A stretch of 64,000 nucleotides of DNA from Mannheimia indoligenes (GCF_036880405.1 NZ_JBAJJM010000004.1:1-64000); one strand, 5' to 3'. Shown: positions 1 through 8,890, counted from the first letter of the stretch. The notes: generated by a model not told the origin, from the sequence alone. A program made the numbers and translations.

Positions 1-31
1 GTAAAAAATAACCGCTTGTCGTTAAGAAGAG

Positions 32-1417
32 TTAATTATCCCATTTTGCCAATTCGGCATATTCCGTCAATTTTGGGAAGTGTTTTAGCCATTTATGCCA
101 CTGTACTTCGTTCACTTCAATTTGCACAATTCGCTCGCCGAAATCATTGAAATTTTCGGCTTTAATGCAATTTTCTGCTTTAAACTGGGCGTAAATTGCA
201 CCGGCAGTAACAGGGAGCAAGAGTGTTTCACGCACTAAATTGCTTCGTAGTCTTTCTTGTATGGCTTGGAATAAGAGCTCAATGCCTTGATTTTTTTGAG
301 CTGAGAGATAAACCGCAATCGCTGTGCCATCATCATTACGTTCGATATGTGGCTCAATTCCCTCTAACTTATCTATTTTATTAAAGACTAACAGTGTTGG
401 AATGTCCAATGCTTCAATTTCATCAAGCACTTGATTTACCGCATCAATATTTTCATTTTTGCGATCGTCTGAACCATCAATAACGTGTAGGAGCAATGTC
501 GCTTCTGTGGTTTCTTGTAAGGTAGATTTGAACGCAGAGACTAAATCGTGTGGCAGAAAACGAATAAAACCCACCGTATCGGCGAGAATTGTTGTGCCAA
601 CATCTTGTACTTGAATGCGGCGTAAGGTCGGATCAAGTGTCGCAAACAGTTGATCGGCGGCATAAACACCCGCTTGGGTAATGGCATTAAATAGGGTAGA
701 TTTGCCTGCGTTGGTATAGCCAACAAGAGAGACAGTTGGAATATCCGCTTTTTGACGCGTTTTCCGATTTTGATTTCGTTGCTTGCTGACTTTTTCCAAA
801 CGGCTTAAAAGTTGCTGAATTCGCACTTTGATCAAACGGCGATCCGTTTCCAGCTGAGTTTCACCCGGACCTCGTAGCCCGACAGAACCACCTTTTTGTT
901 GATCTTGATTGGTTACACGGCGAACCAGGCGAGTTGATAAATGGCGAAGCTGTGCTAGTTCTACCTGTAGTTTCCCCTCGTGCGATCTGGCTCGCTGGGC
1001 GAAAATATCGAGGATCAAACCTGTTCTATCTACCACTCGGCAGCCGCATAATGATTGTAAATTTCGGGTTTGTGCAGGGCTTAGCTGATGATTGACTAAT
1101 ACCACGGTTGCCTCTAATTGCTCTACGGCTTCAGCAATTTCTTCCGCTTTGCCTTGCCCGACATAATATTTGATATGTGGGCTTTGACGAGTTGTAGTTA
1201 GGGTCGCCAGCACTTCAACACCAGCAGACTCTGCCAATGTTTGAAACTCAAGTAGATTTTCGACATCTTTATGTTGTCCAAGATAGAGATGGACAAGAAT
1301 TGCTTTGTCTCGGTTGTTTTCTATGGGGTCTTTAATTTCTGAAATTGGGTTTGCTTCAGATAAAGCAAAGCCAAACGCAGAATATTCTTCTGAGTTTGGC
1401 AATGATTCGTTTAACAT
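32..1417 (-). CDS. hflX: Ribosome-associated GTPase HflX
   Basis: HflX splits stalled or heat-damaged 70S ribosomes and is a cytoplasmic GTPase. The HflX-specific N-terminal domain leads into the glycine-rich linker GPGETQLETDRR (about residue 182), followed by the G domain with P-loop GYTNAGKST (about 232), a DTVGF G3 motif and an NKID G4 motif. The frame stays open upstream to 1528, but that would run into hfq. The ATG at 1417 (MLNESLPNS) gives 461 residues and begins 20 bp after the hfq stop, so I chose it. It is the last gene of the miaA-hfq-hflX cluster on this strand. Confidence 0.93.
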   Translation of the reverse strand: MLNESLPNSEEYSAFGFALSEANPISEIKDPIENNRDKAILVHLYLGQHKDVENLLEFQTLAESAGVEVLATLTTTRQSPHIKYYVGQGKAEEIAEAVEQLEATVVLVNHQLSPAQTRNLQSLCGCRVVDRTGLILDIFAQRARSHEGKLQVELAQLRHLSTRLVRRVTNQDQQKGGSVGLRGPGETQLETDRRLIKVRIQQLLSRLEKVSKQRNQNRKTRQKADIPTVSLVGYTNAGKSTLFNAITQAGVYAADQLFATLDPTLRRIQVQDVGTTILADTVGFIRFLPHDLVSAFKSTLQETTEATLLLHVIDGSDDRKNENIDAVNQVLDEIEALDIPTLLVFNKIDKLEGIEPHIERNDDGTAIAVYLSAQKNQGIELLFQAIQERLRSNLVRETLLLPVTAGAIYAQFKAENCIKAENFNDFGERIVQIEVNEVQWHKWLKHFPKLTEYAELAKWDN

Positions 1418-1436
1418 TTTTTGATTGATAATGTGA

Positions 1437-1712
1437 TTATTCCGTTTGTTCAGCCGCTTCTGTTGCAGCTTGAGTGTGCTGGTTTTGGTTGTTATTGTTG
1501 TTATGCGATAACGCACGAGCAGGCACAACCGTTGAAATGGCGTGCTTATACACCATTTGGCTTACTGTATTTTTAAGTAAAATCACGAATTGATCAAAAG
1601 ACTCAATTTGACCTTGTAATTTAATGCCGTTAACTAAATAAATTGAAACAGGAATACGCTCACGACGAAGTGCATTCAAATATGGATCTTGTAAAGATTG
1701 ACCTTTTGCCAT
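1437..1712 (-). CDS. hfq: RNA chaperone Hfq
   Basis: Hfq is a hexameric Sm-like RNA chaperone that pairs small RNAs with mRNAs. At 91 residues it shows the canonical start MAKGQSLQDPYLNALRRERIPV, the Sm1 region (VSIYLVNGIKLQGQIESFDQ) and the Sm2 signature YKHAISTVVP. The disordered C-terminal tail contains five consecutive Asn and is rich in Asn, Gln and Ala, ending in EAAEQTE. It lies between miaA and hflX in the conserved order. A purine-rich ribosome binding site (AAAGGAAAG) precedes the ATG. Confidence 0.97.
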   Translation of the reverse strand: MAKGQSLQDPYLNALRRERIPVSIYLVNGIKLQGQIESFDQFVILLKNTVSQMVYKHAISTVVPARALSHNNNNNQNQHTQAATEAAEQTE

Positions 1713-1835
1713 TTTATCTTTCCTTTTTATTGTTGTGTGTTGATGTTAGGACAGCAAATTATGATATAAGTTCTAAGGTGTGTGCAGATACTTCAAATTG
1801 AGTGAAAACTTATTTAAGTTTAGGCACGCCACGAA

Positions 1836-2789
1836 CTAAATATTATCACAATTATTTAAATAATGATCGATCTTTTCAACCATTTTTGTTTTGGAGCTGG
1901 TCGGATCTAGACTATCTAACCACGTTAGCTCACCTTGCCAGCCTCGAAGCCAAGTAATTTGTCGCTTCGCCAGTTGGCGTGTGGCACAAATGCCTTTGAA
2001 AATCGCTTCATCAAGAGAGATATCGCCTTGTAAATATTCCCACATTTGGCGATAGCCTACGCAACGAATTGACGGCAGATTAATATGCAAATCTTCACGT
2101 AAAAATAACCGCTTGACCTCCTCTTCAAAGCCCAAGTCAATCATTTTGTGGAAACGTTGCTCAATACGTTGGTGTAACACTGCCCGATCTTCAGGAGCAA
2201 TTGCAAATTGCAGAATGTTATACGGCAACGCTTCGCCTTGTTGAGCGGTGAGTTCTGTCATTGTTTTACCGGTGATGTAAAACACCTCTAGGGCGCGGTT
2301 AATACGTTGGCTGTCATTTGGATTAATTCTTGCCCCCGCAATAGGGTCGATTTTTACTAATTCTTGGTGCAGAACCGCCCAGCCTTGTTGTTCTGCTCTC
2401 GCTTCAATTTCGGCACGAATAGTTGGATCAGCAGACGGCAACGGCGAAAGCCCTTCCAGCAACGCTTTGTAGTAAAGCATTGTGCCACCCACCAAGAGCG
2501 GAATTTTACCCTGTGCAGTAATATCTGCCATTTCACGTAATGCATCACTATGAAAATTCATTGCCGAATAACTTTCTGCAGGGTCTAAAATATCAATTAA
2601 ACGATGTGGGGCAAGAGCCAGTTCTGCTTTGCTTGGTTTTGCCGTACCAATATCCATTCCTTTGTAAATCAAGGCAGAATCCACACTAATTACCTCAACA
2701 GGTAATTCCTGTCTGAGAGCGATGGCTAAATCTGTTTTGCCTGAGGCAGTCGGACCCATTAAAAAAAGGGAGAGGGGTTTTTGAGTCAT
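1836..2789 (-). CDS. miaA: tRNA dimethylallyltransferase MiaA
   Basis: MiaA adds the dimethylallyl group to A37 of tRNAs reading UNN codons; MiaB, encoded at 46760, then methylthiolates the product. The P-loop GPTASGKTD sits near the N-terminus, followed by the DSALIYKGMDIGTAKP substrate motif and the RQLAKRQITWLRGW C-terminal motif. The frame extends to an ATG at 2837, but that ATG lies within a good -10 hexamer (TATACT, 2826-2831). I therefore prefer the ATG at 2789 (MTQKPLSLFL), which gives 317 residues. The start is not certain because neither ATG has a strong Shine-Dalgarno sequence. In enterobacteria mutL lies directly upstream; here a toxin-antitoxin pair intervenes. Confidence 0.92.
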   Translation of the reverse strand: MTQKPLSLFLMGPTASGKTDLAIALRQELPVEVISVDSALIYKGMDIGTAKPSKAELALAPHRLIDILDPAESYSAMNFHSDALREMADITAQGKIPLLVGGTMLYYKALLEGLSPLPSADPTIRAEIEARAEQQGWAVLHQELVKIDPIAGARINPNDSQRINRALEVFYITGKTMTELTAQQGEALPYNILQFAIAPEDRAVLHQRIEQRFHKMIDLGFEEEVKRLFLREDLHINLPSIRCVGYRQMWEYLQGDISLDEAIFKGICATRQLAKRQITWLRGWQGELTWLDSLDPTSSKTKMVEKIDHYLNNCDNI

Positions 2790-2840
2790 TTTATTATTAA
2801 GCTGAATAGTTAATTCTTTTAAATCAGTATAGCACATTTA

Positions 2841-2856
2841 AGCCTAAGTTTAGGCT
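2841..2856. repeat. Palindrome upstream of miaA
   Basis: AGCCTAA-GT-TTAGGCT, 7-bp perfect arms with a 2-nt centre. It lies immediately upstream of the TATACT hexamer (2826-2831, read on the minus strand) where the miaA -35 region should be. It could be an operator for the miaA-hfq-hflX transcript or a small hairpin; the sequence alone does not decide. Confidence 0.4.
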
Positions 2857-2887
2857 CAGCCACATAGTTATAAAATTAAACTATTCA

Positions 2888-2938
2888 TTGAACTAATTTT
2901 TATAAATGCTATCATATTGTATATCATTTGATATACAA
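2888..2938 (+). promoter_or_regulatory. Promoter and operator of the toxin-antitoxin operon
   Basis: A -35 TTGAAC (2888-2893) is followed after 16 nt by a -10 TATCAT (2910-2915). Directly downstream, at the expected transcription start, is a perfect inverted repeat with 10-bp arms TTGTATATCA / TGATATACAA and a TT centre (2917-2938). RelB/DinJ-family antitoxins autorepress by binding such palindromes, so this is the likely operator. Hexamers and arms are read directly; autorepression is inferred from the family. Confidence 0.7.
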
Positions 2939-2951
2939 AAAGAGGTTTTCT

Positions 2952-3218
2952 ATGGCAAATAGTGCATTAGTTAGTGTAAGAATTAGCCCTGAAATTAAAG
3001 AGCAGGCAAGCGAAGTTTTAGCCGGAATTGGTTTAACGGTTTCTGATGTTATGCGAATGACATTAGCAAAAATTGCGACGGAAAAACGTTTTCAGTTTGA
3101 CTATCAACCTAACGTGGAAACAGCAGAAGTATTAAAAGCGGTTAGAAATGGAGATGAAAAATTAAATCCGGCTAAAAACATTGCTGATTTAATGGAGCAA
3201 CTTAATGCGAGAGATTGA
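2952..3218 (+). CDS. Antitoxin, RelB/DinJ family
   Basis: This 88-residue antitoxin should neutralise the toxin encoded next to it and repress its own operon. The N-terminal half (MANSALVSVRISPEIKEQA, then LTVSDVMRMTLAKIA) is a ribbon-helix-helix DNA-binding domain typical of DinJ. The C-terminal half would be the flexible toxin-wrapping segment. The ATG at 2952 has AGAGG 7 nt upstream and is preferred over an in-frame ATG at 2928, which lies inside the operator palindrome. It overlaps the toxin gene by 14 bp, indicating translational coupling. Confidence 0.85.
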   Translation: MANSALVSVRISPEIKEQASEVLAGIGLTVSDVMRMTLAKIATEKRFQFDYQPNVETAEVLKAVRNGDEKLNPAKNIADLMEQLNARD

Positions 3219-3471
3219 GTATAGTAACGCTTTTAAACGAGACTATAAAAAGTGTGCCGTTGATACGTTATCTTATTCGCTGATTGAAGCACTCTATTTT
3301 CTCATCAACGATAAGCCATTACCTGAGAAATATTGCGATCACGCATTAACAGGCGAATGGAAAGGTTTTCGGGATTGCCATATTCAGCCTGATTTAGTGC
3401 TGATTTATCGAAAGATTGATGATAAATTAGAATTGTTGAGAATAGGTAGTCATTCCAATTTATTTGGGTAA
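3205..3471 (+). CDS. Toxin, YafQ/RelE-type mRNA interferase
   Basis: An 88-residue protein of the YafQ family, ribosome-dependent endoribonucleases that cut mRNA in the A site. It keeps the family pattern: MREIEYSNAFKRDYKKC at the start, HALTGEWKGFRDCHIQPDLVLIYR in the middle and LLRIGSHSNLFG at the end. The histidines in HAL, CHI and GSHS, the aspartate in PDL and the terminal Phe correspond to the catalytic set known for E. coli YafQ. It therefore looks intact. The gene starts inside the antitoxin gene and ends at a hairpin. Confidence 0.85.
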   Translation: MREIEYSNAFKRDYKKCAVDTLSYSLIEALYFLINDKPLPEKYCDHALTGEWKGFRDCHIQPDLVLIYRKIDDKLELLRIGSHSNLFG

Positions 3472-3490
3472 AGGGCGAGAGTTGCCCTTT
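3470..3490 (+). terminator. Hairpin after the toxin gene
   Basis: AAAGGGC-(7 nt)-GCCCTTT, beginning at the toxin stop codon. The following T-run is weak (agtcttta). It sits between convergent toxin and mutL genes and could serve both strands. Confidence 0.55.
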
Positions 3491-3495
3491 AGTCT

Positions 3496-5382
3496 TTATA
3501 AATATTTAGAAAAATCCACCTCTTTCCTAATTGCTTCAATCTCTTTCTTTCCATTGGCGTAAAGCTCGATTTCAGAAAGTTGAGCAACCACATCACTCAG
3601 CGTGCAAGCGGTCGGAATTTCGCATTTTTTTGCAAAAAATTCGGCTAAATTGACCGCTTGTGTTTGGTTGAATAATGCAAAGAGTAGCTGTTGCAGATTT
3701 TGCTCTCTCACTGCTTGAGGTACGGAAAGAAGCGTTAGCCTTGTTTGCTCCTGCCAATGTTTTTCCGTAATCGAAAAACCAAGTTCTGATAATCCTTCCC
3801 TATATTGTTGCCAGCGTTCCGTTTGTGGTTCATCTAAAGTGAGGTTAAGAGGAATGAGCAAGGCTTGGGCTTGTCCTTTACCGAGTTGATAAGTAAATTT
3901 TAGCTCGGCAAGTTTTGCCAATGGAATGAGATAAAAATCTTCCCCTTCTTTCATTAATACCGCTTGGTTTTTCACAATAGCTAAGGCTTGAGAATGGTTG
4001 GTTGCAAGCGGTGTAATTTGCTCCATTTTTTGCAAAACAGGTTCGGGTTTTGTTTCCATTTTTGGTTCAAATGTTGGCATTTGAACAGCGGTTCTTTCTA
4101 CTTTTTCCGCTCGAATATCTGAACCACTCAGGAGTTCGTTATACCATTTTTGAGCTGATTGAGAGCTACTACTTCGCTCAAATTTCGGCGTAAAAGGCGA
4201 GTGAGTAGAGCGATTTGCATTTTGTTGTGAAAATTCGCCCGCTTGTATTGGCTCTTTGGGCTGTGTAAATACATTTTGCCCTGCTGCTTGGCGGTTGGTG
4301 TCTTTCGCATAAGCCGGCATTGGTTCATTGAGTTCGTTCCGTAGTTCAAGTGTGGGCTGTGTTTGTTGTAGACTATTGCTGACACCTTGTAAAATAAAAT
4401 CGTGTACCAGCCTTCCTTGATGGAAACGTACTTCGTGTTTAGCCGGGTGGACGTTTACATCCACCATTGTAGGATCTAAATCTAAGAAAATCACAAACGC
4501 AGGGTAGTTTCCTGTTGCAATGCTCTCTCCATAGGCTTGGCGGATTGCGTGATTGATGGTTTTGTCTCGCATCATTCGCCCGTTTACATAGCTATAGCAA
4601 AGATCGTTTTGTGGACGAGCAAGCATCGGTGAGCCAACCCAGCCGTGTAAGTGCAAATCGCCGTGTTGCCAGTCAATATAATTGGCGTTTTGGATAAATT
4701 CCTCGCCGCAAATCGCTGCCACCCGTTTTTGTTTTTGCTCTACTGATTGATCGGCAACTTTGCGATATTGGCGGACGATTTTGCCATTGTGGCTTAAGGT
4801 AAAACTCACGTTCGGTTTAGCCAGGGCGATGCGTCGGATAACTTCGTCAATATGGGCAAACTCGGTTTTATCGGTGCGTAAAAATTTACGGCGTGCCGGT
4901 GTGTTGAAAAACAGATTAGCGACTTCAATTGTTGTGCCGATAGGGTGCGAAGCCGGTTGAATTTCCACTGCCATTTCTCGCCCTTGTGCGTAAGCCTGCC
5001 ACGCTTCACTTTGCTCTGCGGTGCGAGAGGTGAGAGTTAAACGTGAAACCGAGCTGATACTCGCCAATGCCTCACCCCTAAAGCCTAGACTTAAAATGGC
5101 TTCCAAATCTTCCAAACTGCTGATTTTGCTCGTGGCGTGGCGAGCGAGTGCGAGTGGCAGATCTTGCTTATTGATGCCGCAGCCGTTATCTCGAATGCGG
5201 ATTAGCTGTGATCCACCTTTCTCAATATCAATTTGAATATTATTCGCTCCTGCATCAAGGCTGTTTTCAACCAGTTCTTTCACCACAGACGCAGGGCGTT
5301 CTACAACCTCGCCTGCAGCAATTTGGTTTGCCAGCTGTGGAGGCAGAATGTGGATTAGCTGTTTAGGGGGAGTGTTTGTCAT
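3496..5382 (-). CDS. mutL: DNA mismatch repair protein MutL
   Basis: MutL couples mismatch recognition by MutS to MutH and UvrD. The N-terminal GHKL ATPase has the motifs ELVENSLDAGA, DNGCGI and GFRGEALASIS, plus the MutL signature FFNTPARRKFL. A long Gln/Ser-rich linker (about residues 335-440) joins a C-terminal dimerisation domain. At 628 residues it matches gamma-proteobacterial MutL. I do not see the DQHAAHER-type endonuclease motif of MutL from MutH-lacking bacteria. Several uptake-signal-like segments fall in the linker and C-terminal part. The toxin-antitoxin insertion lies between its 3' end and miaA. Confidence 0.97.
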   Translation of the reverse strand: MTNTPPKQLIHILPPQLANQIAAGEVVERPASVVKELVENSLDAGANNIQIDIEKGGSQLIRIRDNGCGINKQDLPLALARHATSKISSLEDLEAILSLGFRGEALASISSVSRLTLTSRTAEQSEAWQAYAQGREMAVEIQPASHPIGTTIEVANLFFNTPARRKFLRTDKTEFAHIDEVIRRIALAKPNVSFTLSHNGKIVRQYRKVADQSVEQKQKRVAAICGEEFIQNANYIDWQHGDLHLHGWVGSPMLARPQNDLCYSYVNGRMMRDKTINHAIRQAYGESIATGNYPAFVIFLDLDPTMVDVNVHPAKHEVRFHQGRLVHDFILQGVSNSLQQTQPTLELRNELNEPMPAYAKDTNRQAAGQNVFTQPKEPIQAGEFSQQNANRSTHSPFTPKFERSSSSQSAQKWYNELLSGSDIRAEKVERTAVQMPTFEPKMETKPEPVLQKMEQITPLATNHSQALAIVKNQAVLMKEGEDFYLIPLAKLAELKFTYQLGKGQAQALLIPLNLTLDEPQTERWQQYREGLSELGFSITEKHWQEQTRLTLLSVPQAVREQNLQQLLFALFNQTQAVNLAEFFAKKCEIPTACTLSDVVAQLSEIELYANGKKEIEAIRKEVDFSKYL

Positions 5383-5501
5383 TTTCGTGCCTAATCATTT
5401 GAAATTAGCCCATTTTATCTAATTTTCTTCACTTTTGCATATTTCTTCATACAAAAGAACGTGTTAGATTATGGCAATATTAACAAAATGAGAACAAATT
5501 T

Positions 5502-6740
5502 ATGCAGATGATAGAACTTGCTCAACAAGCCAAGCAAGCCAGCGTTGAATTGGCACAATTTGGTAACCGTCAGAAAAATGAGGCTTTACTTACTATTGCA
5601 GACAGCCTTGAACAGCGTGCTACCGAAATTTTATATGCGAATGTAAAAGACATTGAATTTGCTCAATCACAAGGTATTTCATTGGCGATTATCGACCGCT
5701 TGTTACTCAATGAAGATCGCTTAAAAGGGATCGCAAATGATGTGCGAAACGTAGCGAAATTAGCCGATCCAGTCGGGCAGGTGATAGATGGCGGCGTGTT
5801 AGACAGTGGTTTAAAAATTGAACGCCAACGTGTGCCGCTGGGTGTGATTTTAACCATTTATGAAGCTCGCCCGAACGTAACTATTGATGTCGCTTCGCTC
5901 TGCTTGAAAACGGGCAATGCGGTGATTTTACGTGGCGGTAAAGAGACCAAATTTACCAATGCGGTATTAGTTGATGTAGTGCAAGATGCGTTAGGAAAAG
6001 CCGGCTTGCCGAAATTGGCAGTGCAAGCGGTAACTGATCCGGATCGTGGTTTATTGTTAGAGTTGCTGAAATTAGATCGCTACATTGATATGGTTATTCC
6101 TCGAGGTGGTGCAGGTTTACATCAATTCTGCAAAGAAAATTCAACCATTCCTGTGATTGTAGGCGGCATCGGGGTTTGTCATCTGTTTGTAGAGAAAACG
6201 GCAGATCAAGAAAAATCGTTAGAGGTTATCGCAAATGCGAAAACCCAACGCCCAAGTACGTGCAATACATTAGAAACCTTGTTGGTGGAGAAATCTATCG
6301 CTGTGGAATTTTTACCGAAATTAGTCGCTAAAATGCAGCAGCTCGGCGTAACCATTCATAGTAATGATTTGCAAAAAATTGATGGAATTGAACCGCTTGA
6401 TCAAGCAAAACTCAGTCAAGAGTGGTTATCCCTTGATCTTAACGTGGTCGTGGTAAACGATTTACAACAAGCAGTGGAGCATATTCGCCATTATGGCTCA
6501 CAACATTCGGAAAGTATTTTAACCTCTGATTACCAAATTGCTCGCCGGTTCGTACAACAAGTTGATGCAGCAGCAGTTTATATTAACGCCAGCACTCGTT
6601 TTACCGATGGTGGCGAGTTCGGCTTAGGGGCAGAAGTCGCTGTGAGTACGCAGAAATTACACGCACGAGGTCCAATGGGGCTTGAAGCATTAACCACTTA
6701 TAAATGGGTGTGCGAAGGCGATTATTTAGTTAGAGGATAA
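5502..6740 (+). CDS. proA: Gamma-glutamyl phosphate reductase
   Basis: ProA reduces L-glutamyl 5-phosphate to glutamate 5-semialdehyde with NADPH, the second step of proline synthesis. The 412-residue protein is an aldehyde-dehydrogenase-fold enzyme with the catalytic Cys in QRPSTCNTLET (about residue 254) and the C-terminal FTDGGEFGLGAEVAVSTQKLHARGPMGLEAL signature. An alternative ATG 6 bp downstream is possible. No proB is adjacent. The yihY gene follows after 1 bp, so the two are probably co-transcribed. Confidence 0.97.
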   Translation: MQMIELAQQAKQASVELAQFGNRQKNEALLTIADSLEQRATEILYANVKDIEFAQSQGISLAIIDRLLLNEDRLKGIANDVRNVAKLADPVGQVIDGGVLDSGLKIERQRVPLGVILTIYEARPNVTIDVASLCLKTGNAVILRGGKETKFTNAVLVDVVQDALGKAGLPKLAVQAVTDPDRGLLLELLKLDRYIDMVIPRGGAGLHQFCKENSTIPVIVGGIGVCHLFVEKTADQEKSLEVIANAKTQRPSTCNTLETLLVEKSIAVEFLPKLVAKMQQLGVTIHSNDLQKIDGIEPLDQAKLSQEWLSLDLNVVVVNDLQQAVEHIRHYGSQHSESILTSDYQIARRFVQQVDAAAVYINASTRFTDGGEFGLGAEVAVSTQKLHARGPMGLEALTTYKWVCEGDYLVRG

Positions 6741-6741
6741 T

Positions 6742-7584
6742 ATGTTGAAATGGATTTTAGAATTTCTTAAATTGCTCGCTAAGCGTTATACGGAAAATAA
6801 CATTGCAATTTCAGCGGGCTATCTTACTTACAGTACAATGCTTGCCATTGTGCCATCAATCATTGTGTTGTTTTCGATTTTTACGTTTTTCCCTGTGTTT
6901 TATGAAGCCAGTGAAATGCTAAAAGCCTTTATTTATGACAATTTTGCCCCTAATGCGAGTGAGATGGTATCAGAGTACCTTGAATTATTTGTAGGTAATG
7001 CAAAAAAAATGGGGCTCGTCAGTATTATCGGTTTATTTGTGGTTGCTCTGATGCTGATTAAAAGCATTGATGAAGCCCTTAACACCATTTGGCATAATAA
7101 TAAGAGCAGACCGATGTGGTTTTCTTTCTTGCTCTATTTCTTAATTTTAATATTTGGACCATTACTCGCCGGAGCAAGTATTGCTATTACGACCTACATC
7201 ACATCTCTGGCAGTTTTTAATGGCTCAGGGGCATTGTCGTTAGGGCAACATTTATTAGAATTAATGCCGTTTTTATTGATTTGGTTGTTGTTTACATTGG
7301 TGTATAAATTTATCCCGGTTACTAAGGTGAAATTTAAGCACGCAGCAATTGGAGCATTGTTAGCGGCTTTTTTCTTTACTTTGGGTAAACAAGCCTTTAT
7401 TTGGTATATCACGGCGTTCCCATCTTACCAAGCGATTTATGGAGCATTGGCGGTGTTACCTATTATGCTATTGTGGATTCAATTAAGCTGGCAAGTTGTA
7501 TTATTAGGTGGGCAGTTCGCTGCAATATTAAAAGAGATGAAAGAAAACAGGGATATTTATGATCGGATTAATTCAGCGGGTTAA
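6742..7584 (+). CDS. yihY: YihY/UPF0761 family inner-membrane protein
   Basis: A polytopic membrane protein of 280 residues with about six hydrophobic segments. The opening NNIAISAGYLTYSTMLAIVPSI and the central NTIWHNNKSRP match the YihY/RbN family. Members were once annotated as ribonuclease BN, but that activity belongs to another protein and the function remains unknown. The 3' end overlaps dtd by 26 bp, an arrangement shared by other Pasteurellaceae and enterobacteria, indicating co-translation. Confidence 0.9.
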   Translation: MLKWILEFLKLLAKRYTENNIAISAGYLTYSTMLAIVPSIIVLFSIFTFFPVFYEASEMLKAFIYDNFAPNASEMVSEYLELFVGNAKKMGLVSIIGLFVVALMLIKSIDEALNTIWHNNKSRPMWFSFLLYFLILIFGPLLAGASIAITTYITSLAVFNGSGALSLGQHLLELMPFLLIWLLFTLVYKFIPVTKVKFKHAAIGALLAAFFFTLGKQAFIWYITAFPSYQAIYGALAVLPIMLLWIQLSWQVVLLGGQFAAILKEMKENRDIYDRINSAG

Positions 7585-7993
7585 ATGGGCAAAGGTTGAG
7601 GTTGAAGGGCAAACCGTTGGCGAAATTCAGCACGGTTTATTGGTTCTGCTTGGCGTTGAAAAAGATGACGATGAAGCCAAAGCCGATAAATTATTAGAAA
7701 AAGTGCTGAATTACCGAGTGTTTTCTGATGAGCAAGACAAGATGAATTTAAATGTTCAGCAAGCTGGCGGTAGCCTACTCGTGGTTTCGCAGTTCACCCT
7801 TGCGGCAGATACGAACAAAGGTTTACGTCCAAGTTTTTCAAAGGGAGCTGCTCCAATTGATGCTGAGCGTTTATATGACTATTTTCATCAACAAGCAGCA
7901 ACTAAAATCCATACCCAGACAGGGCAGTTTGCTGCAGATATGCAAGTTAGCTTACAAAATGACGGACCTGTTACGTTTTGGTTGCAGGTGTAA
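7559..7993 (+). CDS. dtd: D-aminoacyl-tRNA deacylase
   Basis: Dtd hydrolyses D-amino acids (and glycine from tRNA-Ala) wrongly attached to tRNA. At 144 residues it has the first-domain motif VSQFTLAADTNKGLRPSFSKGA and the cross-subunit Gly-cisPro motif NDGPVTFWL at the C-terminus, both in the active site of the homodimer. Its start lies inside the end of yihY, so translation is probably coupled. Confidence 0.96.
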   Translation: MIGLIQRVKWAKVEVEGQTVGEIQHGLLVLLGVEKDDDEAKADKLLEKVLNYRVFSDEQDKMNLNVQQAGGSLLVVSQFTLAADTNKGLRPSFSKGAAPIDAERLYDYFHQQAATKIHTQTGQFAADMQVSLQNDGPVTFWLQV

Positions 7994-8002
7994 TTTTTAC
8001 CC

Positions 8003-8890
8003 TTAGGCGATTTTTAGGGTATCAATTACCGCTCGTAGTGCAGGTGAAACATTACGATGCGGATAGTACAGATAAAGAGGTGGCAGGGTGATGCAACTTT
8101 GGTTAAAAATAGAAATTAATTGACCGCTTGCCAGCTCTGTTTCTATTAAATGTTCAGGCAAATATGCTAAGCCTAAATGCAAAAGAGCTGCATCTTTGGC
8201 AGACTGTGAACTGTTGAAAATCCAGCGGCAATTTGGGGTAAGCTTAATTTTTTCGCCATTATCCTCAAACTCCCAAGAAAAAAGTTCTCTATTGCTTAGG
8301 CGATATCCAATACATTGATATTGTGCTAACTCTTGAAGATCTTTTGGAAAGCCGTGCATTGTGAAATAGTTTGGGGTCGCAGCTAACGTCATTTTAATAG
8401 GCTCTGTGATTTTGACTGCGATCATCTCTTCAGCAACATAACTTCCTAATCGAACTCCTGCATCAAAGCCTTCTTGAATAATATCGATAAAATGATTTGC
8501 TCCGATTAATTCAATCTGAATTTCAGGATATTTTTCTTTAAAATGAGCCAATTTAGGCAGCAATAGCTGTTGAACTGTGTGTAAATCAGCATTAATTCTC
8601 ACTAAACCGCTAGGTGCTTCACGGTAATGAGCCAGTGAATCTAATTCTTGGTCGAGCTTAGTAAAACTTTTTTCAGCGGTACGAAAAAGTTGTTGCCCGG
8701 CTTGGGTAAGTGTAACCTGCCTTGTTGTTCTAACAAATAGTTGCAAACCGAGCCGTTTTTCTAATAAACGAATTGTTTTGCTGAGTGCAGGAGATGAAAC
8801 CCCCAATTTGCTTGCTGCTCTGCTAAAGTTTTTTTCATTGGCGACTAATAGAAACGCATAGAGATCATTATAATTTTCACGTTTTGGCAT
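8003..8890 (-). CDS. LysR-family transcriptional regulator
   Basis: A 295-residue regulator with an N-terminal winged helix-turn-helix (about residues 5-64: FLLVANEKNFSRAASKLGVSSPALSKTIRLLEKRLG) and a periplasmic-binding-like effector domain. The sequence resembles the AaeR/DmlR-like subgroup that often controls neighbouring transport or oxidoreductase genes, but no such target is adjacent. The divergent neighbour encodes a small exported protein and the 147-bp intergenic region could carry a shared control site. The ligand is unknown. Confidence 0.88.
   Translation of the reverse strand: MPKRENYNDLYAFLLVANEKNFSRAASKLGVSSPALSKTIRLLEKRLGLQLFVRTTRQVTLTQAGQQLFRTAEKSFTKLDQELDSLAHYREAPSGLVRINADLHTVQQLLLPKLAHFKEKYPEIQIELIGANHFIDIIQEGFDAGVRLGSYVAEEMIAVKITEPIKMTLAATPNYFTMHGFPKDLQELAQYQCIGYRLSNRELFSWEFEDNGEKIKLTPNCRWIFNSSQSAKDAALLHLGLAYLPEHLIETELASGQLISIFNQSCITLPPLYLYYPHRNVSPALRAVIDTLKIA

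Noticed and set aside
1418..1528. Upstream extension of the hflX frame by 37 residues
   Set aside because: It overlaps the coding end of hfq, has no ribosome binding site and the residues are not HflX-like; ATG 1417 fits better.
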